From Paenibacillus sp. E222 (GTDB lineage Bacteria; Bacillota; Bacilli; Paenibacillales; Paenibacillaceae): a DNA stretch of 64,000 nt. Shown here one piece after another: positions 53,127 to 62,631 of this stretch. The stretch is from NCBI RefSeq assembly GCF_013401555.1, contig NZ_CP058552.1, positions 4,464,001 to 4,528,000 of the forward strand, in the 5' to 3' direction. Position 1 is the first letter of the stretch; the number at the start of each line of letters is the position of its first letter. The translations under genes and the position numbers were made by a program. The notes below the pieces were generated by a model. That model had not been told where the DNA came from. It did no database searches and worked only from the letters and a program-made list of their open reading frames with translations.

Positions 53127-54800
53127 ATGGGGGACAACAAAAAATCATTCTTCCGTATGGGGGCAACGTTGTTATTGTCGTTGAGCGTTGTGCTAGCAGG
53201 TTGCTCAAGTGGCAATTCAGGCAGCGGAGAAGAGAGCAGTAAAGGTAGTGAGGTGGGGGCTGACAATCCGTTAGAAATCTCGGTATTCCTGAACGAGGCC
53301 GGACAACAGCCAACTGCTGACAACAAAATTTACAAAAAAATCAAAGATGAGCTTGGCGTTACATTCAAATTTGAATTTTTGGCCGGCGACAAAAACCAGA
53401 AGCTCGGCGTCATGATTGCAGGAGGAGATTATCCGGATCTCATCTCTGCGGATACCAAGCTGACAGCAGCCGGCTCGGTCATTCCGTTGGAAGACCTGAT
53501 CGAGGAGCATGCGCCTAATCTGAAGAAGCACTATGAGAAGTACTGGAATCAGATGAAGGACCCTAACGATGGACACATTTACTACCTGCCAAACTACGGC
53601 GCATACAACGGCGAAGTGGCGGATACTTACTACAGCGGACCTGCCTTTTGGATTCAAAAAGCCGTGTTGAAAGAGTTCGGTTATCCGACGCCAAAAACAC
53701 TGGACGAATACTTTGACTTGATCGCGAAATACAAGGAAAAGTATCCAACTATTGACGGCAAACCGACAGTCGGTTTCGAGGTATTGAACTATGATTGGAA
53801 AAACTGGGGCTTGCTGAACCCGCCGCAGCATTTGATCGGTCATCCGAATGATGGTGGAGTGGTCGTCAACGATGGCAAGGCAGAGATCTTTGCAGACAAG
53901 GATTATGCCAAAAAATACTATCAGAAGCTAAATGAAATCAATGCCCAAGGCTTGCTTGATAAGGAAGCGTTTGCACAGAACTACGACCAATATATGGCCA
54001 AATTGTCCAGTGGGGCCGTACTCGGCATGTTCGATCAACACTGGAATTTCCAAAGCGCGGAAGATTCACTTATAACGCAAGACAAAATTGAACGCACTTA
54101 TGTAGGTTTCCCGCTTGTGTATGACAGCAGCACCAAAGACTATTATCGTGACCGCGCAGCACTGAATCTCAACAATGGTTTCGGTATTACCGTGAGTGCC
54201 AAAGACCCTGTAAAAATCCTCAAAGTGCTCGACAAACTGATGGAGGAAGAATGGCAGAAAACACTCACTTGGGGCATTGTGGATGAAGACTATTATGTCA
54301 ATGAAGAAGGCCGCTTCATGAAGACACAAGAGCAGCGCGACAATGCAGCAGATGCTGCCTGGAAACTGGCCAATAAAGCAGATGCTTTCTATGGAACCGC
54401 ACCGAAGATGGAAGGTTACTTCAGCGATGGCAACGCGACTTCAGCAAGCAATCAGCCGGAAGAATATCAAGCCAGCTTGAGACCGTTTGATAAGGAAGTT
54501 TTGGACGCCTACGGTTTCAAAAGCTATGTCGATTTCTTCAGTGCTCCACCAGAGAATCCGGTGACTTACCCTGCTTGGTCTGTCGATGTGGTAGAGGGAT
54601 CTCCAGCCAAGATTGCCAATACGAAGTTGAACGAGTTGTCAACCAAATATTTGCCGAAAGCGATTTTGGCTAACACGTCTGAATTCGACAGTGTATGGAG
54701 CGAATACGTTTCCGAAATTCAAAAGCTGGATATCAAAACGTATGAAGATCGTATCAATGAAGTATTGCAGTGGAGAATCGATAACTGGTCTGTAAAGTAA
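53127..54800 (+). CDS. Oligosaccharide-binding lipoprotein (LplA-like)
   Basis: 557 residues, the long type that goes with LplB/YtcP permeases. Lipobox VLAGC (C26). Binding-protein pattern: GGDYPDLISAD, DGHIYYLPNYGAYNG, long insertion, YQASLRPFDKEVLDAYGFKS. ATG 53127 follows TTGGAGGTG; an earlier in-frame ATG (53082) lies within the cre-like site region and lacks a ribosome site. Presumed ligand is a xylo-oligosaccharide or aldouronic acid because GH43 and GH10 genes follow in the operon. Confidence 0.92.
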   Translation: MGDNKKSFFRMGATLLLSLSVVLAGCSSGNSGSGEESSKGSEVGADNPLEISVFLNEAGQQPTADNKIYKKIKDELGVTFKFEFLAGDKNQKLGVMIAGGDYPDLISADTKLTAAGSVIPLEDLIEEHAPNLKKHYEKYWNQMKDPNDGHIYYLPNYGAYNGEVADTYYSGPAFWIQKAVLKEFGYPTPKTLDEYFDLIAKYKEKYPTIDGKPTVGFEVLNYDWKNWGLLNPPQHLIGHPNDGGVVVNDGKAEIFADKDYAKKYYQKLNEINAQGLLDKEAFAQNYDQYMAKLSSGAVLGMFDQHWNFQSAEDSLITQDKIERTYVGFPLVYDSSTKDYYRDRAALNLNNGFGITVSAKDPVKILKVLDKLMEEEWQKTLTWGIVDEDYYVNEEGRFMKTQEQRDNAADAAWKLANKADAFYGTAPKMEGYFSDGNATSASNQPEEYQASLRPFDKEVLDAYGFKSYVDFFSAPPENPVTYPAWSVDVVEGSPAKIANTKLNELSTKYLPKAILANTSEFDSVWSEYVSEIQKLDIKTYEDRINEVLQWRIDNWSVK

Positions 54801-54810
54801 GAAATTGCTG

Positions 54811-54846
54811 TCAGGAAGGAAGGATACCTTCCTTCCTGATTTTTTG
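54811..54846 (+). terminator. Intercistronic hairpin between binding protein and permeases
   Basis: Perfect 13-bp stem (54811-54823 with 54827-54839), 3-base loop, six T. It probably lets most transcripts stop after the binding-protein gene, so more binding protein than permease is made. Confidence 0.9.
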
Positions 54847-54905
54847 AAGAACATATCGCTGGACGTTATTCCTTTCAATATAAAGATGGATAGGAGCCTG
54901 ATATT

Positions 54906-55871
54906 ATGGAGGAAATTGTAGTGGGTACCAAGCCGCTCCGCCCGAAGAAAAAACCGAAAATTAGGCGGATTACTTGGCAAAATATCAAAGCACAGAGACA
55001 GCTCATATGGATGTCGGTTCCTCTGCTTGCGTACATTATCATCTTTGCTTATGTACCTGTCTGGGGTTGGACGATGGCCTTTCAGGATTACAAACCGGCC
55101 AGAAGTTTCTCGCAACAAACGTGGGTAGGGTTCAAGCATTTTCAATTTTTGTTCACTGATGACAATTTCTTGCGCGTGCTTCGCAATACGCTTGCCATGA
55201 GTATCATCAACATGATTTTAGGTTTCGTTACAGCCATCGTTTTGGCCTTGTTACTCAATGAGATCAAGAAGATCATGTGGAAGCGGACGGTACAAACCAT
55301 CTCTTATCTTCCTCACTTCTTATCATGGATTATCGTTACCGGCATCGTAGCGACATCGCTTGCTTCTGACGGCATTATCAACGATATCCTCATGAAACTG
55401 CACTTAATCAACGAGCCGATCTTGTGGCTGACGGAAGGGAAGTATTTCTGGGGCGTTGTTGCAAGTTCTCATATTTGGAAAGAAGTCGGATGGAGCACCA
55501 TTATTTATTTGGCGGCCATGGCCTCTATTGATCCGGCACAGTATGAAGCTGCCGATATTGATGGAGCCAATCGATATCAAAAAATGTGGAATGTCACCTT
55601 GCCAGGAATCAAGCCTACCATTGTCATCCTGTTGATTATGTCGATTGGACATATTCTAGAAGCTGGCTTCGAGGTTCAGTATTTGCTGGGTAACGGGTTG
55701 GTTGTTGACTGGGCAGAAACGATTGATATCTTCGTGCTCAAATACGGGATTGCACAGGGCAACTATTCGCTCGCAACTGCAGGCGGAATATTCAAGACCG
55801 TGGTCAGCATTACAATGTTACTTGTAGCGAATTGGACCGCCAAGCGGCTTGGGGAAGAGAGGCTGTTATAA
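54906..55871 (+). CDS. Oligosaccharide ABC permease (LplB-like)
   Basis: 321 residues, six helices, EAA loop DPAQYEAADIDGANRYQKMW. The basic N-terminus (PLRPKKKPKIRR) and LLAYIIIFAYVPVWGWTMAF are typical of the LplB group. GGAG 9 bases before ATG. Its stop overlaps the next permease start by one base. Confidence 0.93.
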   Translation: MEEIVVGTKPLRPKKKPKIRRITWQNIKAQRQLIWMSVPLLAYIIIFAYVPVWGWTMAFQDYKPARSFSQQTWVGFKHFQFLFTDDNFLRVLRNTLAMSIINMILGFVTAIVLALLLNEIKKIMWKRTVQTISYLPHFLSWIIVTGIVATSLASDGIINDILMKLHLINEPILWLTEGKYFWGVVASSHIWKEVGWSTIIYLAAMASIDPAQYEAADIDGANRYQKMWNVTLPGIKPTIVILLIMSIGHILEAGFEVQYLLGNGLVVDWAETIDIFVLKYGIAQGNYSLATAGGIFKTVVSITMLLVANWTAKRLGEERLL

Positions 55872-56824
55872 TGACGAAAAAAACACCATTGTCTGGTTTA
55901 GGAAATACAGCGGCGCTTTCCGTTCGCCGCCCGGGTGGCAGAGGCATTGAACCGTTTCTGTTCAATACCTTTAACACGATCTTCATGGTTCTGTTGGTAA
56001 TTGTGACGTTGTATCCATTTTTGAACACGATTGTGGTTTCGTTTAATGCAGGGAATGACACCATTCGAGGAGGCTTATATTTGTGGCCCCGCGATTTCAC
56101 CATGCAGAATTACAAAGCCGTATTTGCATCAGGCACAATCTATAACGCATTTTTGGTTTCCGTTGCACGTACAGTACTATCTACCATTCTGAACATTTTC
56201 TTGACCACCATGCTGGCTTACACGCTGAGTCGGCGTGATTATATTTTCCGCAAGCTGATTACGACCATTTTTGTGCTGACGATGTATTTCAATGCAGGGC
56301 TAATTCCGGGGTACTTCCTGATGAAGGATCTGCATTTGATTAATTCCTTCTGGGTGTATGTCCTGCCTTCATTGATTAGTGCGTTTAACCTGATCGTCAT
56401 TCGTACTTATATATACACGATCCCCGAAAGCTTGATTGAATCAGCCAAAATCGACGGAGCAGGAGATTTCAGAATTTTCTGGAGAATTATTTTTCCACTG
56501 TGCAAACCTGTGCTGGCGACTATTGCGCTCTTTGTCGCGGTCGGCGCGTGGAATTCCTGGTTCGATGCATTTCTGTACACGTCATCACGTCAAGAGCTCA
56601 GCACATTGCAATACGAACTGATGAAGCTGTTGTCTTCCAGTATGAACGCCAACAGTAATCCTTCCGTTGCCAACGGTGTGGGGGTGGAGCATTCAACACA
56701 GGTAACGCCAATTTCCATTCGTGCTGCTGTTACAATTGTCGCTTCTGTTCCGATCTTGCTGGTGTATCCGTTTATGCAAAAATACTTTGTCGTTGGACTA
56801 AATGTAGGGAGTGTGAAGGAATAG
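55871..56824 (+). CDS. Oligosaccharide ABC permease (YtcP-like)
   Basis: 317 residues from ATG 55871 (TAATG overlap with the preceding gene), six helices, EAA loop ESLIESAKIDGAGDFRIFWR. C-terminal KYFVVGLNVGSVKE is the standard YtcP ending. No ATPase gene in the operon; MsmX-type ATPase from elsewhere is needed. Confidence 0.93.
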   Translation: MTKKTPLSGLGNTAALSVRRPGGRGIEPFLFNTFNTIFMVLLVIVTLYPFLNTIVVSFNAGNDTIRGGLYLWPRDFTMQNYKAVFASGTIYNAFLVSVARTVLSTILNIFLTTMLAYTLSRRDYIFRKLITTIFVLTMYFNAGLIPGYFLMKDLHLINSFWVYVLPSLISAFNLIVIRTYIYTIPESLIESAKIDGAGDFRIFWRIIFPLCKPVLATIALFVAVGAWNSWFDAFLYTSSRQELSTLQYELMKLLSSSMNANSNPSVANGVGVEHSTQVTPISIRAAVTIVASVPILLVYPFMQKYFVVGLNVGSVKE

Positions 56825-58381
56825 ATGTCACAGATTCAATCACAACTGATCCGTTATGCCAATCCGATTCTTCCCGGATTTTATCCGGATCCCAGCATCG
56901 TGAAGGCGGAAGAATATTTTTACCTCATATGCAGTTCATTTGAGTACTTTCCCGGAGTGCCGATCTTTCGGAGCCGGGATCTGATTCACTGGGAGCAGAT
57001 TGGTAATGTATTGGACCGGGTCAGCCAGCTGGATTTGACCGGACAGAAAAGCTCGGACGGGATTTATGCTCCTGCACTGCGTTACCATAAAGGTACATTT
57101 TATATGATTACGACAGATGTGAGAGGCATCGGCAATTTCTACGTGACGGCAACCGACCCTGCAGGCCCCTGGTCCGATCCAATTCGCATTCCATTTGGTG
57201 GAATCGACCCTTCTCTGTTTTTTGACGACGACGGCAAAGTATACGTGACCGCTCAACAAGGCGCCGATTACGATTCTCATGCCATCCAGTACGAGATTGA
57301 CATCACCACAGGTGAGGCGCTCTCTGAACCACAAGTTGTCTGGCATGGGGATGGAGGGCCATGGACCGAAGGACCGCATCTATACAAAATCAATGGGTTG
57401 TATTATATGATGTCTGCTTCAGGCGGGACGGCGAAGGAGCATCGTGAGATCATCGGTCGAAGCGATCGACCTTATGGTCCGTTCGAACGCTATCCTGAGC
57501 CCATCCTGACCCATCGCCATCTGGATCATCCCATTCAGTATTTGGGTCATGCCGATCTGGTGGAGGATCATCAAGGAGACTGGTGGGCCGTTTTCCTTGG
57601 CGTGCGTTTGACGGAGGACGGGTATAGCGTGCTTGGACGTGAAACCTTTCTCGCACCGGTCGTCTGGAACGATGGGTGGCCCCACATTGATAACAATGAA
57701 GGAATAGTGAGTCTGGATATGAAGGTCCAGCGTTTGCCAATGGCATCACCTTCTTTGTCCCAGAGTCATACAGCCATCGTTGTCGGAAGGGACGAATTCG
57801 ACGGAGAACTTGGGCCGCAATGGATGTTTGTGCGCAACCCTTCAGAAGGGACATGCTCGCTTACGGAAAAACCAGGTTTCCTAACGCTGTATGGTCAGGC
57901 AGGAGGGCTTGGAGACGTAGGTCAGATTACGTTTGTTGGCCGCAGGCAGCAGCATATTCATGCCAGCTTTACGACCTGTCTGACATTCATGCCGGTTGCG
58001 GATGGAGAAGAAGCGGGACTGTGCGTTCGACGGGATGAGGATGCACACTATGAGCTTGGCATAAGCAGGTTGGATGGGCGAAACGTACTCTTTGCTCGCT
58101 TAACGGTGCGAGGAGAGTCGAACATGGTGCATGAGCGCGAGATTGGGACGGAGCAGTTATGGCTTCGAATTGAATCGACAGAGAAGGAATACAGATTGAT
58201 ATATTCTGAGGATGGACAGGACTGGACATTCTTGTGTGCAGGCTCGGCACGTGCCATATCTCCGGAGGATTTTGTACACAAAATGTGCTTTACCGGATCG
58301 GTGGTCGGACTATATGCTACCGGCAATGGTCAGGCAAGCAGCACACCTGCGTATTTTGATTGGTTCGAGTACTCAGTCTGA
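56825..58381 (+). CDS. xynB: GH43 beta-xylosidase / arabinofuranosidase
   Basis: 518 residues. N-terminal five-bladed propeller with the three catalytic acids: D22 (FYPDPSI), D128 (GGIDPSLFFDDDG) and E182 (WTEGPHLYK). From about 325 a C-terminal beta-sandwich domain (DEFDGELGPQWMFVRN), typical of XynB. No signal peptide, so it cleaves imported xylo-oligosaccharides to xylose in the cytoplasm. ATG follows the permease stop directly; the ribosome site lies within the permease end (GTGAAGGA). Operon position supports the substrate. Confidence 0.94.
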   Translation: MSQIQSQLIRYANPILPGFYPDPSIVKAEEYFYLICSSFEYFPGVPIFRSRDLIHWEQIGNVLDRVSQLDLTGQKSSDGIYAPALRYHKGTFYMITTDVRGIGNFYVTATDPAGPWSDPIRIPFGGIDPSLFFDDDGKVYVTAQQGADYDSHAIQYEIDITTGEALSEPQVVWHGDGGPWTEGPHLYKINGLYYMMSASGGTAKEHREIIGRSDRPYGPFERYPEPILTHRHLDHPIQYLGHADLVEDHQGDWWAVFLGVRLTEDGYSVLGRETFLAPVVWNDGWPHIDNNEGIVSLDMKVQRLPMASPSLSQSHTAIVVGRDEFDGELGPQWMFVRNPSEGTCSLTEKPGFLTLYGQAGGLGDVGQITFVGRRQQHIHASFTTCLTFMPVADGEEAGLCVRRDEDAHYELGISRLDGRNVLFARLTVRGESNMVHEREIGTEQLWLRIESTEKEYRLIYSEDGQDWTFLCAGSARAISPEDFVHKMCFTGSVVGLYATGNGQASSTPAYFDWFEYSV

Positions 58382-58431
58382 TTCAGTCGCTAATAAACGA
58401 TGCGAAAAAGGGAATTCAGAGGAGGGAAATC

Positions 58432-59454
58432 ATGAGTTCGTTTCGAGAAGAGGCACCACTGAAGGAATTGTACAAGGATGCGTTCCACATTGGAGCAGCG
58501 GTGAATCCGAAGACGATTGAAAGCCAGCGTTCATTGCTTGCCTATCACTTCAACAGCCTGACGGCAGAAAATGAAATGAAATTCTCCAGTGTGCATCCAC
58601 AGCAGGAACGGTATACGTTTGAGGATGCGGATATCATCGCTTCTTTTGCCAGAGAGCAGGGCATGGCGCTGCGCGGTCACACGCTGGTCTGGCACAACCA
58701 GACTCCGGATTGGCTGTTCGAGAATGAAACTGGGGGACAGGTGGAGCGAAGTGTATTGCTGGAGCGATTGAAGGCTCACATTCAAACCGTCGTTGGCAGA
58801 TATAAGGACGTTATCTATGCTTGGGATGTTGTAAACGAGGTTATATCCGATGATGCGGATGACGAAAACGCATTCCTGCGCCCATCCAAATGGCTGGATA
58901 TCGCCGGAGAGGATTTTATTGCCAAAGCGTTCGAATTCGCCCATGAAGCAGATCCGCAGGCGCTGTTATTCTATAACGATTATAACGAATCTGATCCGCA
59001 TAAGCGGGAACGCATCTATCGGCTTGTTCGTTCATTACTCGATCAAGGCGTGCCGATTCATGGCGTTGGTCTGCAGGCACACTGGAATCTGTATGATCCG
59101 TCCCTGGAAGATATACGCGCCGCGATTGAGCGGTATGCGCAGCTTGGCCTGCAGCTTCAACTCACCGAACTGGATGTGTCGGTATTTCGCTTTGAAGACA
59201 GGCGTACAGATCTCGTTCAGCCATCGCAAGAAATGCTGGAATTGCAAGCTGAGCGATACGAATCTATCTTCCGCCTTCTCCACGAATATAAGGAACATAT
59301 TAGCGCTGTGACCTTCTGGGGGGCTGCCGATGATTACACCTGGCTCGATAATTTCCCTGTCCGAGGGCGTAAAAACTGGCCATTCCTGTTCGATGAGCTG
59401 CATCGTCCGAAGGAAGCCTATCAGCGCGTTGCGCGAATCGCTGTACCCAAGTGA
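58432..59454 (+). CDS. GH10 intracellular endo-1,4-beta-xylanase
   Basis: 340 residues, one GH10 TIM barrel without secretion signal or binding modules. Acid/base E136 (WDVVNEV) and nucleophile E246 (LTELDVS), with RGHTLVWHNQTPDWLF and GLQAHWNLY lining the subsites. Paenibacillus has such intracellular xylanases for imported aldouronates and short xylans (XynA2 type). ATG follows GAGGAGGG; 50 bases after the GH43 gene. Confidence 0.94.
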   Translation: MSSFREEAPLKELYKDAFHIGAAVNPKTIESQRSLLAYHFNSLTAENEMKFSSVHPQQERYTFEDADIIASFAREQGMALRGHTLVWHNQTPDWLFENETGGQVERSVLLERLKAHIQTVVGRYKDVIYAWDVVNEVISDDADDENAFLRPSKWLDIAGEDFIAKAFEFAHEADPQALLFYNDYNESDPHKRERIYRLVRSLLDQGVPIHGVGLQAHWNLYDPSLEDIRAAIERYAQLGLQLQLTELDVSVFRFEDRRTDLVQPSQEMLELQAERYESIFRLLHEYKEHISAVTFWGAADDYTWLDNFPVRGRKNWPFLFDELHRPKEAYQRVARIAVPK

Positions 59455-59537
59455 GGTGAACGGATTAATATCGTTTAACCCCTAGCAGTCTCGAAGAACT
59501 GTCCGAGGCTGCATATCTTTTGGAAGGAGCTATTTGT

Positions 59538-60318
59538 ATGAGCGAATTGCCTAAACCGCATCAACCTTTAGTTACGCATATATTCACTGCTGATCCTTCA
59601 GCGCATGTGTTCGAGGATCGCATTTATATTTATCCATCCCATGATCTGGATCACGACGGTCCGGTGAATGACAACGGAGATCAGTACAAGATGGAGGATT
59701 ATCATGTGCTGTCTATGGCGGATATAGATTCACCCGTGACGGATCATGGCGAAGCGCTGCATGTGAAGGATGTCCCTTGGGCGTCCAGTCAGATGTGGGC
59801 CCCGGATGCTGCGTATAGAAAAGGCACCTATTATTTGTTTTTCCCGGCTCGGGATCATGATGGCATTTTCTGCTCCGGCGATCGGACCAAGAGTTGCGAA
59901 GCTGAGTGAAGATATGCTCTCAATGGCGTCGGAGGCGTTGGAGATATCCATCGTGGATCAGGAAGGGCAGCCGCTGACCGCTGGGGACGAGGATCGCAGA
60001 TATTTTGAAGGACCATGGATGCACAAGTATAACGGGAAATATTATCTGTCTTACTCCACAGGAACGACGCACAAGCTGGTGTACGCCATCGGTGACAATC
60101 CCATGGGGCCGTTTACATTCCAAGGCACGATTTTGCCTCCGGTCATGGGCTGGACAACGCATCATTCGATTGTACAATTCCGGGAGAAGTGGTATTTGTT
60201 TTATCACGACTGCTCCCTTTCCGGCGGCATCGATTACAAGCGCTGCGTAAAATTTGCCGAGTTGACGTACAACCCGGATGGCACCATTCGCATGATTGAA
60301 CCATACCCAGAGAAGTGA
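59538..60318 (+). pseudogene. GH43 arabinofuranosidase-like gene with internal deletion
   Basis: The start is good (AGGAG, ATG 59538) and the first 113 codons read as GH43: base Asp in TADPSAHVFEDRIYIYPSHD, then QMWAPDAAYRKGTYYLFFPARDHDG in parts. At about 59870-59880 the text jumps, in another frame, to IGPRVAKLSEDMLSMASEAL and continues to 60318 (FEGPWMHKYNGKYYLSYSTG, VKFAELTYNPDG). In intact relatives roughly 70-80 residues lie between, including the second catalytic Asp (SIDPAVF). The first frame stops at 59909. So a frameshifting deletion has broken the enzyme; it was probably the third hydrolase of the xylan operon. Confidence 0.85.
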
Positions 60319-60433
60319 AATGGGACCCCGTGTCCTTTCACTTAACCGTAGATCCGTGCTGAAACAGCAGTGATATTGTATCGTACCTTACAGTTATAAT
60401 TGGGAAAGATTCCATAAAGCAATTAAATTAACT

Positions 60434-60468
60434 AAAACTCCGTGCCAAAGCACGGAGTTTTAGTTTTA
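60434..60468. terminator. Terminator between xylan operon and amidohydrolase
   Basis: AAAACTCCGTGC / GCACGGAGTTTT 12-bp stem, 4-base loop, T-rich on plus and A-preceded, so usable from both sides. Confidence 0.9.
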
Positions 60469-60491
60469 TTATGAAAGTAGGTTGAATCAGA

Positions 60492-61802
60492 TTAACCTGG
60501 TTGCTGCGAACCATTAAACCACACGGATTTGATCGACAAGGTATCCGAGATATCAGTGGTTGGATCACCTTCTACGAGAATAAGATCAGCACGCGCACCT
60601 TCGGTAATACGGCCGCGATCGTGAAGACCAAAGCAACGGGCCGGTTTCGAAGTGGCCGACTGAAGAGCTTCGATCGGAGTGAACCCAGCCTTGACCAGCA
60701 GCTGCATTTCATGGTGGACACTTGCCCCATGAGCAAGGCCGCCAAGGTTTGGAACGGGAACTGGCGCGACATCCGTCCCTACCAGAATATCAACACCGGC
60801 TCGGTGAAGGTCCATCACATTCTGAAAGCTGTTCTCCATATTGCCCTGAGGGAACGTATTGAAGCTTGAGTTCAAAATATCGATCCAGTCTGGGCTTAAT
60901 TTGGAATGAACACGGGGATCATTGGCCAAGTCGGATGCCGGATTTCCGATAATCGATGAATTCAACACCAAGCACGGTGTAACAAAAGCGCCTGAACCAG
61001 CTATGGATTTCACTAACTCGGAGGTGTACTCCGGTCTGTCGATAAACAAGTGGCCCAAACCGTCGACCCCAAAATCAATGGCTTGTTGCGATGAAAGGGC
61101 CGTCAAGACGTGGGCGATGACCAGCTTCTCGAACTTGTGGGCTTCGGTCACGGCTGTTTTTAGAATCTCATCGCTTAATACAGGCAGGCCAGGTGCACCC
61201 ATGACTGTTCCTTCTTCAATCATGATCTTAATATAGTCGGCCCCATTCTCTACTTGGGTATGGACATGTTTAATCGCTTCTTCGACTGTTGTCACTTGCG
61301 GTATTTCATCGTGATCGTGAGCGTATGCAGCTAACATTGCTTCGCGATCTTCTTCCGATAACTTCTCTAGTTCCTTTAATACAAATTCAGGTATTTCATC
61401 TCCATCCGGAAGTAATTCATCCGGATGTCCGCCCGGAGCGGTGATCGCTGTGCCAGCAGAACGGACATCTGCGATGTCATTCACGTTTTTCAATTGAATT
61501 TCGCGCCCTCGTTTAGTAAAATCACCGTTCATTTCGAGTTCAGTGGTAACGCCGAATTTTAGAGCATCTCGTAAACCGCCGATGGAAGTGTGGACATGCG
61601 CATCAATCAGACCAGGCATTAAAGTCGCATTTTCTCCATCGATAATCGTTGCATCATCCGGAAGGTCTCCACCGACTGAAACGATAGACTCCCCTTTAAT
61701 GACGACATGTCTGGGCGCAATGATTTGCTCTCCATCAAAGATACGTACATTTGTAATCGCCGTAACTTGTTCTAACGCAGCATTTTGAGTTACCTTCTCC
61801 AT
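60492..61802 (-). CDS. Amidohydrolase (imidazolonepropionase-like/prolidase type)
   Basis: 436 residues. Metal-dependent amidohydrolase: HxH in LIDAHVHTS, carboxylated-Lys candidate in DYIKIMIEEG, metal His in VIAHVLTA and GLGHLFID, catalytic Asp in VGTDVAP. C-terminal GRITEGARADLILVEGDP closes the small beta domain. ATG 61802 follows GGGAGG; an in-frame ATG at 61835 has no site. Substrate unknown (cyclic amide or dipeptide-like). Divergent from the marR gene and under a promoter whose spacer is a MarR-like palindrome. Confidence 0.9.
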   Translation of the reverse strand: MEKVTQNAALEQVTAITNVRIFDGEQIIAPRHVVIKGESIVSVGGDLPDDATIIDGENATLMPGLIDAHVHTSIGGLRDALKFGVTTELEMNGDFTKRGREIQLKNVNDIADVRSAGTAITAPGGHPDELLPDGDEIPEFVLKELEKLSEEDREAMLAAYAHDHDEIPQVTTVEEAIKHVHTQVENGADYIKIMIEEGTVMGAPGLPVLSDEILKTAVTEAHKFEKLVIAHVLTALSSQQAIDFGVDGLGHLFIDRPEYTSELVKSIAGSGAFVTPCLVLNSSIIGNPASDLANDPRVHSKLSPDWIDILNSSFNTFPQGNMENSFQNVMDLHRAGVDILVGTDVAPVPVPNLGGLAHGASVHHEMQLLVKAGFTPIEALQSATSKPARCFGLHDRGRITEGARADLILVEGDPTTDISDTLSIKSVWFNGSQQPG

Positions 61803-61840
61803 TTGAAATCCTCCCAAGTGTTTGTTTGTGAACAATTCGA

Positions 61841-61869
61841 ATCATAACTGTTAGCTTTCTAACTGTCAA
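61841..61869 (-). promoter_or_regulatory. Amidohydrolase promoter with MarR operator in the spacer
   Basis: Minus strand TTGACA (61869-61864), 17 bases, TATGAT (61846-61841). The palindrome GTTAG-CTTT-CTAAC (61850-61863) fills the spacer. Confidence 0.85.
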
Positions 61870-61884
61870 CAAGCTAATGTTTTT

Positions 61885-61940
61885 TTGACAAGCCAATAGG
61901 ATCGCTGTATAGTTTATTTACTTACAATTAGATTCCTAAC
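61885..61940 (+). promoter_or_regulatory. marR promoter with second operator
   Basis: TTGACA (61885-61890), 17 bases, TATAGT (61908-61913); downstream TTAG-ATTC-CTAA (61928-61939) repeats the same 4-base-spaced palindrome seen in the amidohydrolase promoter, near the transcription start. Confidence 0.85.
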
Positions 61941-61959
61941 AATCACTGGGGGGACGATT

Positions 61960-62388
61960 ATGAAATCCCGAAAGGAAACACCTTATCTGGATTTATTTCA
62001 GATTATCGGTCTTAAGTTAAAGAAAAGAGCGGACGAGAGTATAAAAGAGCTGGGCTTAAACGCTCAACAAGGGAAAGTAATCGATTATATTTACGAAAAC
62101 CAAAATAGTCATATTATTCAAATGGATCTCGCAGATCGGTTTCATCTAAGTCGGCCCAGCATTACAAGTATGCTTCAAGCTCTAGAGCAAAAAGGGTTAA
62201 TCGAGCGTAAAATCCCTGCCAATAATGAACGACAAAAAAACATATACGTACTGCCAAAAGCGGTTGAACTGATTGAAGACTTCCAAGACTCTTTCCAAAA
62301 GGTGGAGGAAGAAATCGTCCAAGTCCTTACCGACGAAGAGAGGCAAGTATTAAAGAAATTATTGATCAAAATTAATGAGACGATATAA
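61960..62388 (+). CDS. MarR-family regulator
   Basis: 142 residues, winged helix: LNAQQGKVIDYIYENQNSHI, IQMDLADRFHLSRPSITSML, QALEQKGLIERKIPANNERQ, KNIYVLPKAVELI. Dimerisation helices at both ends. It should repress both itself and the divergent amidohydrolase by binding the two GTTAG...CTAAC-like palindromes, and release them on binding a ligand, possibly the amidohydrolase substrate. Ribosome site GGGGGGA before ATG. Confidence 0.92.
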   Translation: MKSRKETPYLDLFQIIGLKLKKRADESIKELGLNAQQGKVIDYIYENQNSHIIQMDLADRFHLSRPSITSMLQALEQKGLIERKIPANNERQKNIYVLPKAVELIEDFQDSFQKVEEEIVQVLTDEERQVLKKLLIKINETI

Positions 62389-62403
62389 AGAAGGCGATAT
62401 TTA

Positions 62404-62556
62404 ATTCGCTTGTATTGCGCTCCAACAACCGTCTCTGGTTATCGTCAATGAAATGATTATCCGCCTATTGATCCCACGACCGGCAAAGTGACCCCAGATA
62501 GAACGGGTCGGACTAAACTCAGCCTTAGTGAAAGCTCGTTACTGCATGCAAAAAAT
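62404..62556 (+). pseudogene. Possible remnant of an unrecognised gene
   Basis: Between the marR stop and the large hairpin one frame reads protein-like text, PPIDPTTGKVTPDRTGRTKL followed by SLSESSLLHAKNEK, interrupted by TGA (62449-62451) and lacking a start. It reads like a coding tail, but I cannot assign a family. It may be the end of a gene lost by deletion. Confidence 0.25.
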
Positions 62557-62611
62557 GAAAAGGGGCCAAGATGACATTATGGTTTACCATAAAATGTCAT
62601 CTCGGCCCCTT
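62550..62611 (-). terminator. Long hairpin, terminator of the gntR gene
   Basis: Nearly continuous 24-bp stem (62560-62583 with 62588-62611, one mismatch and a two-base bulge) with a short loop; on the minus strand a TTTTCATTTTTT tail follows. No T-run on the plus strand. Confidence 0.85.
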
Positions 62612-62631
62612 CTATACGTCTCCCACAGTTA

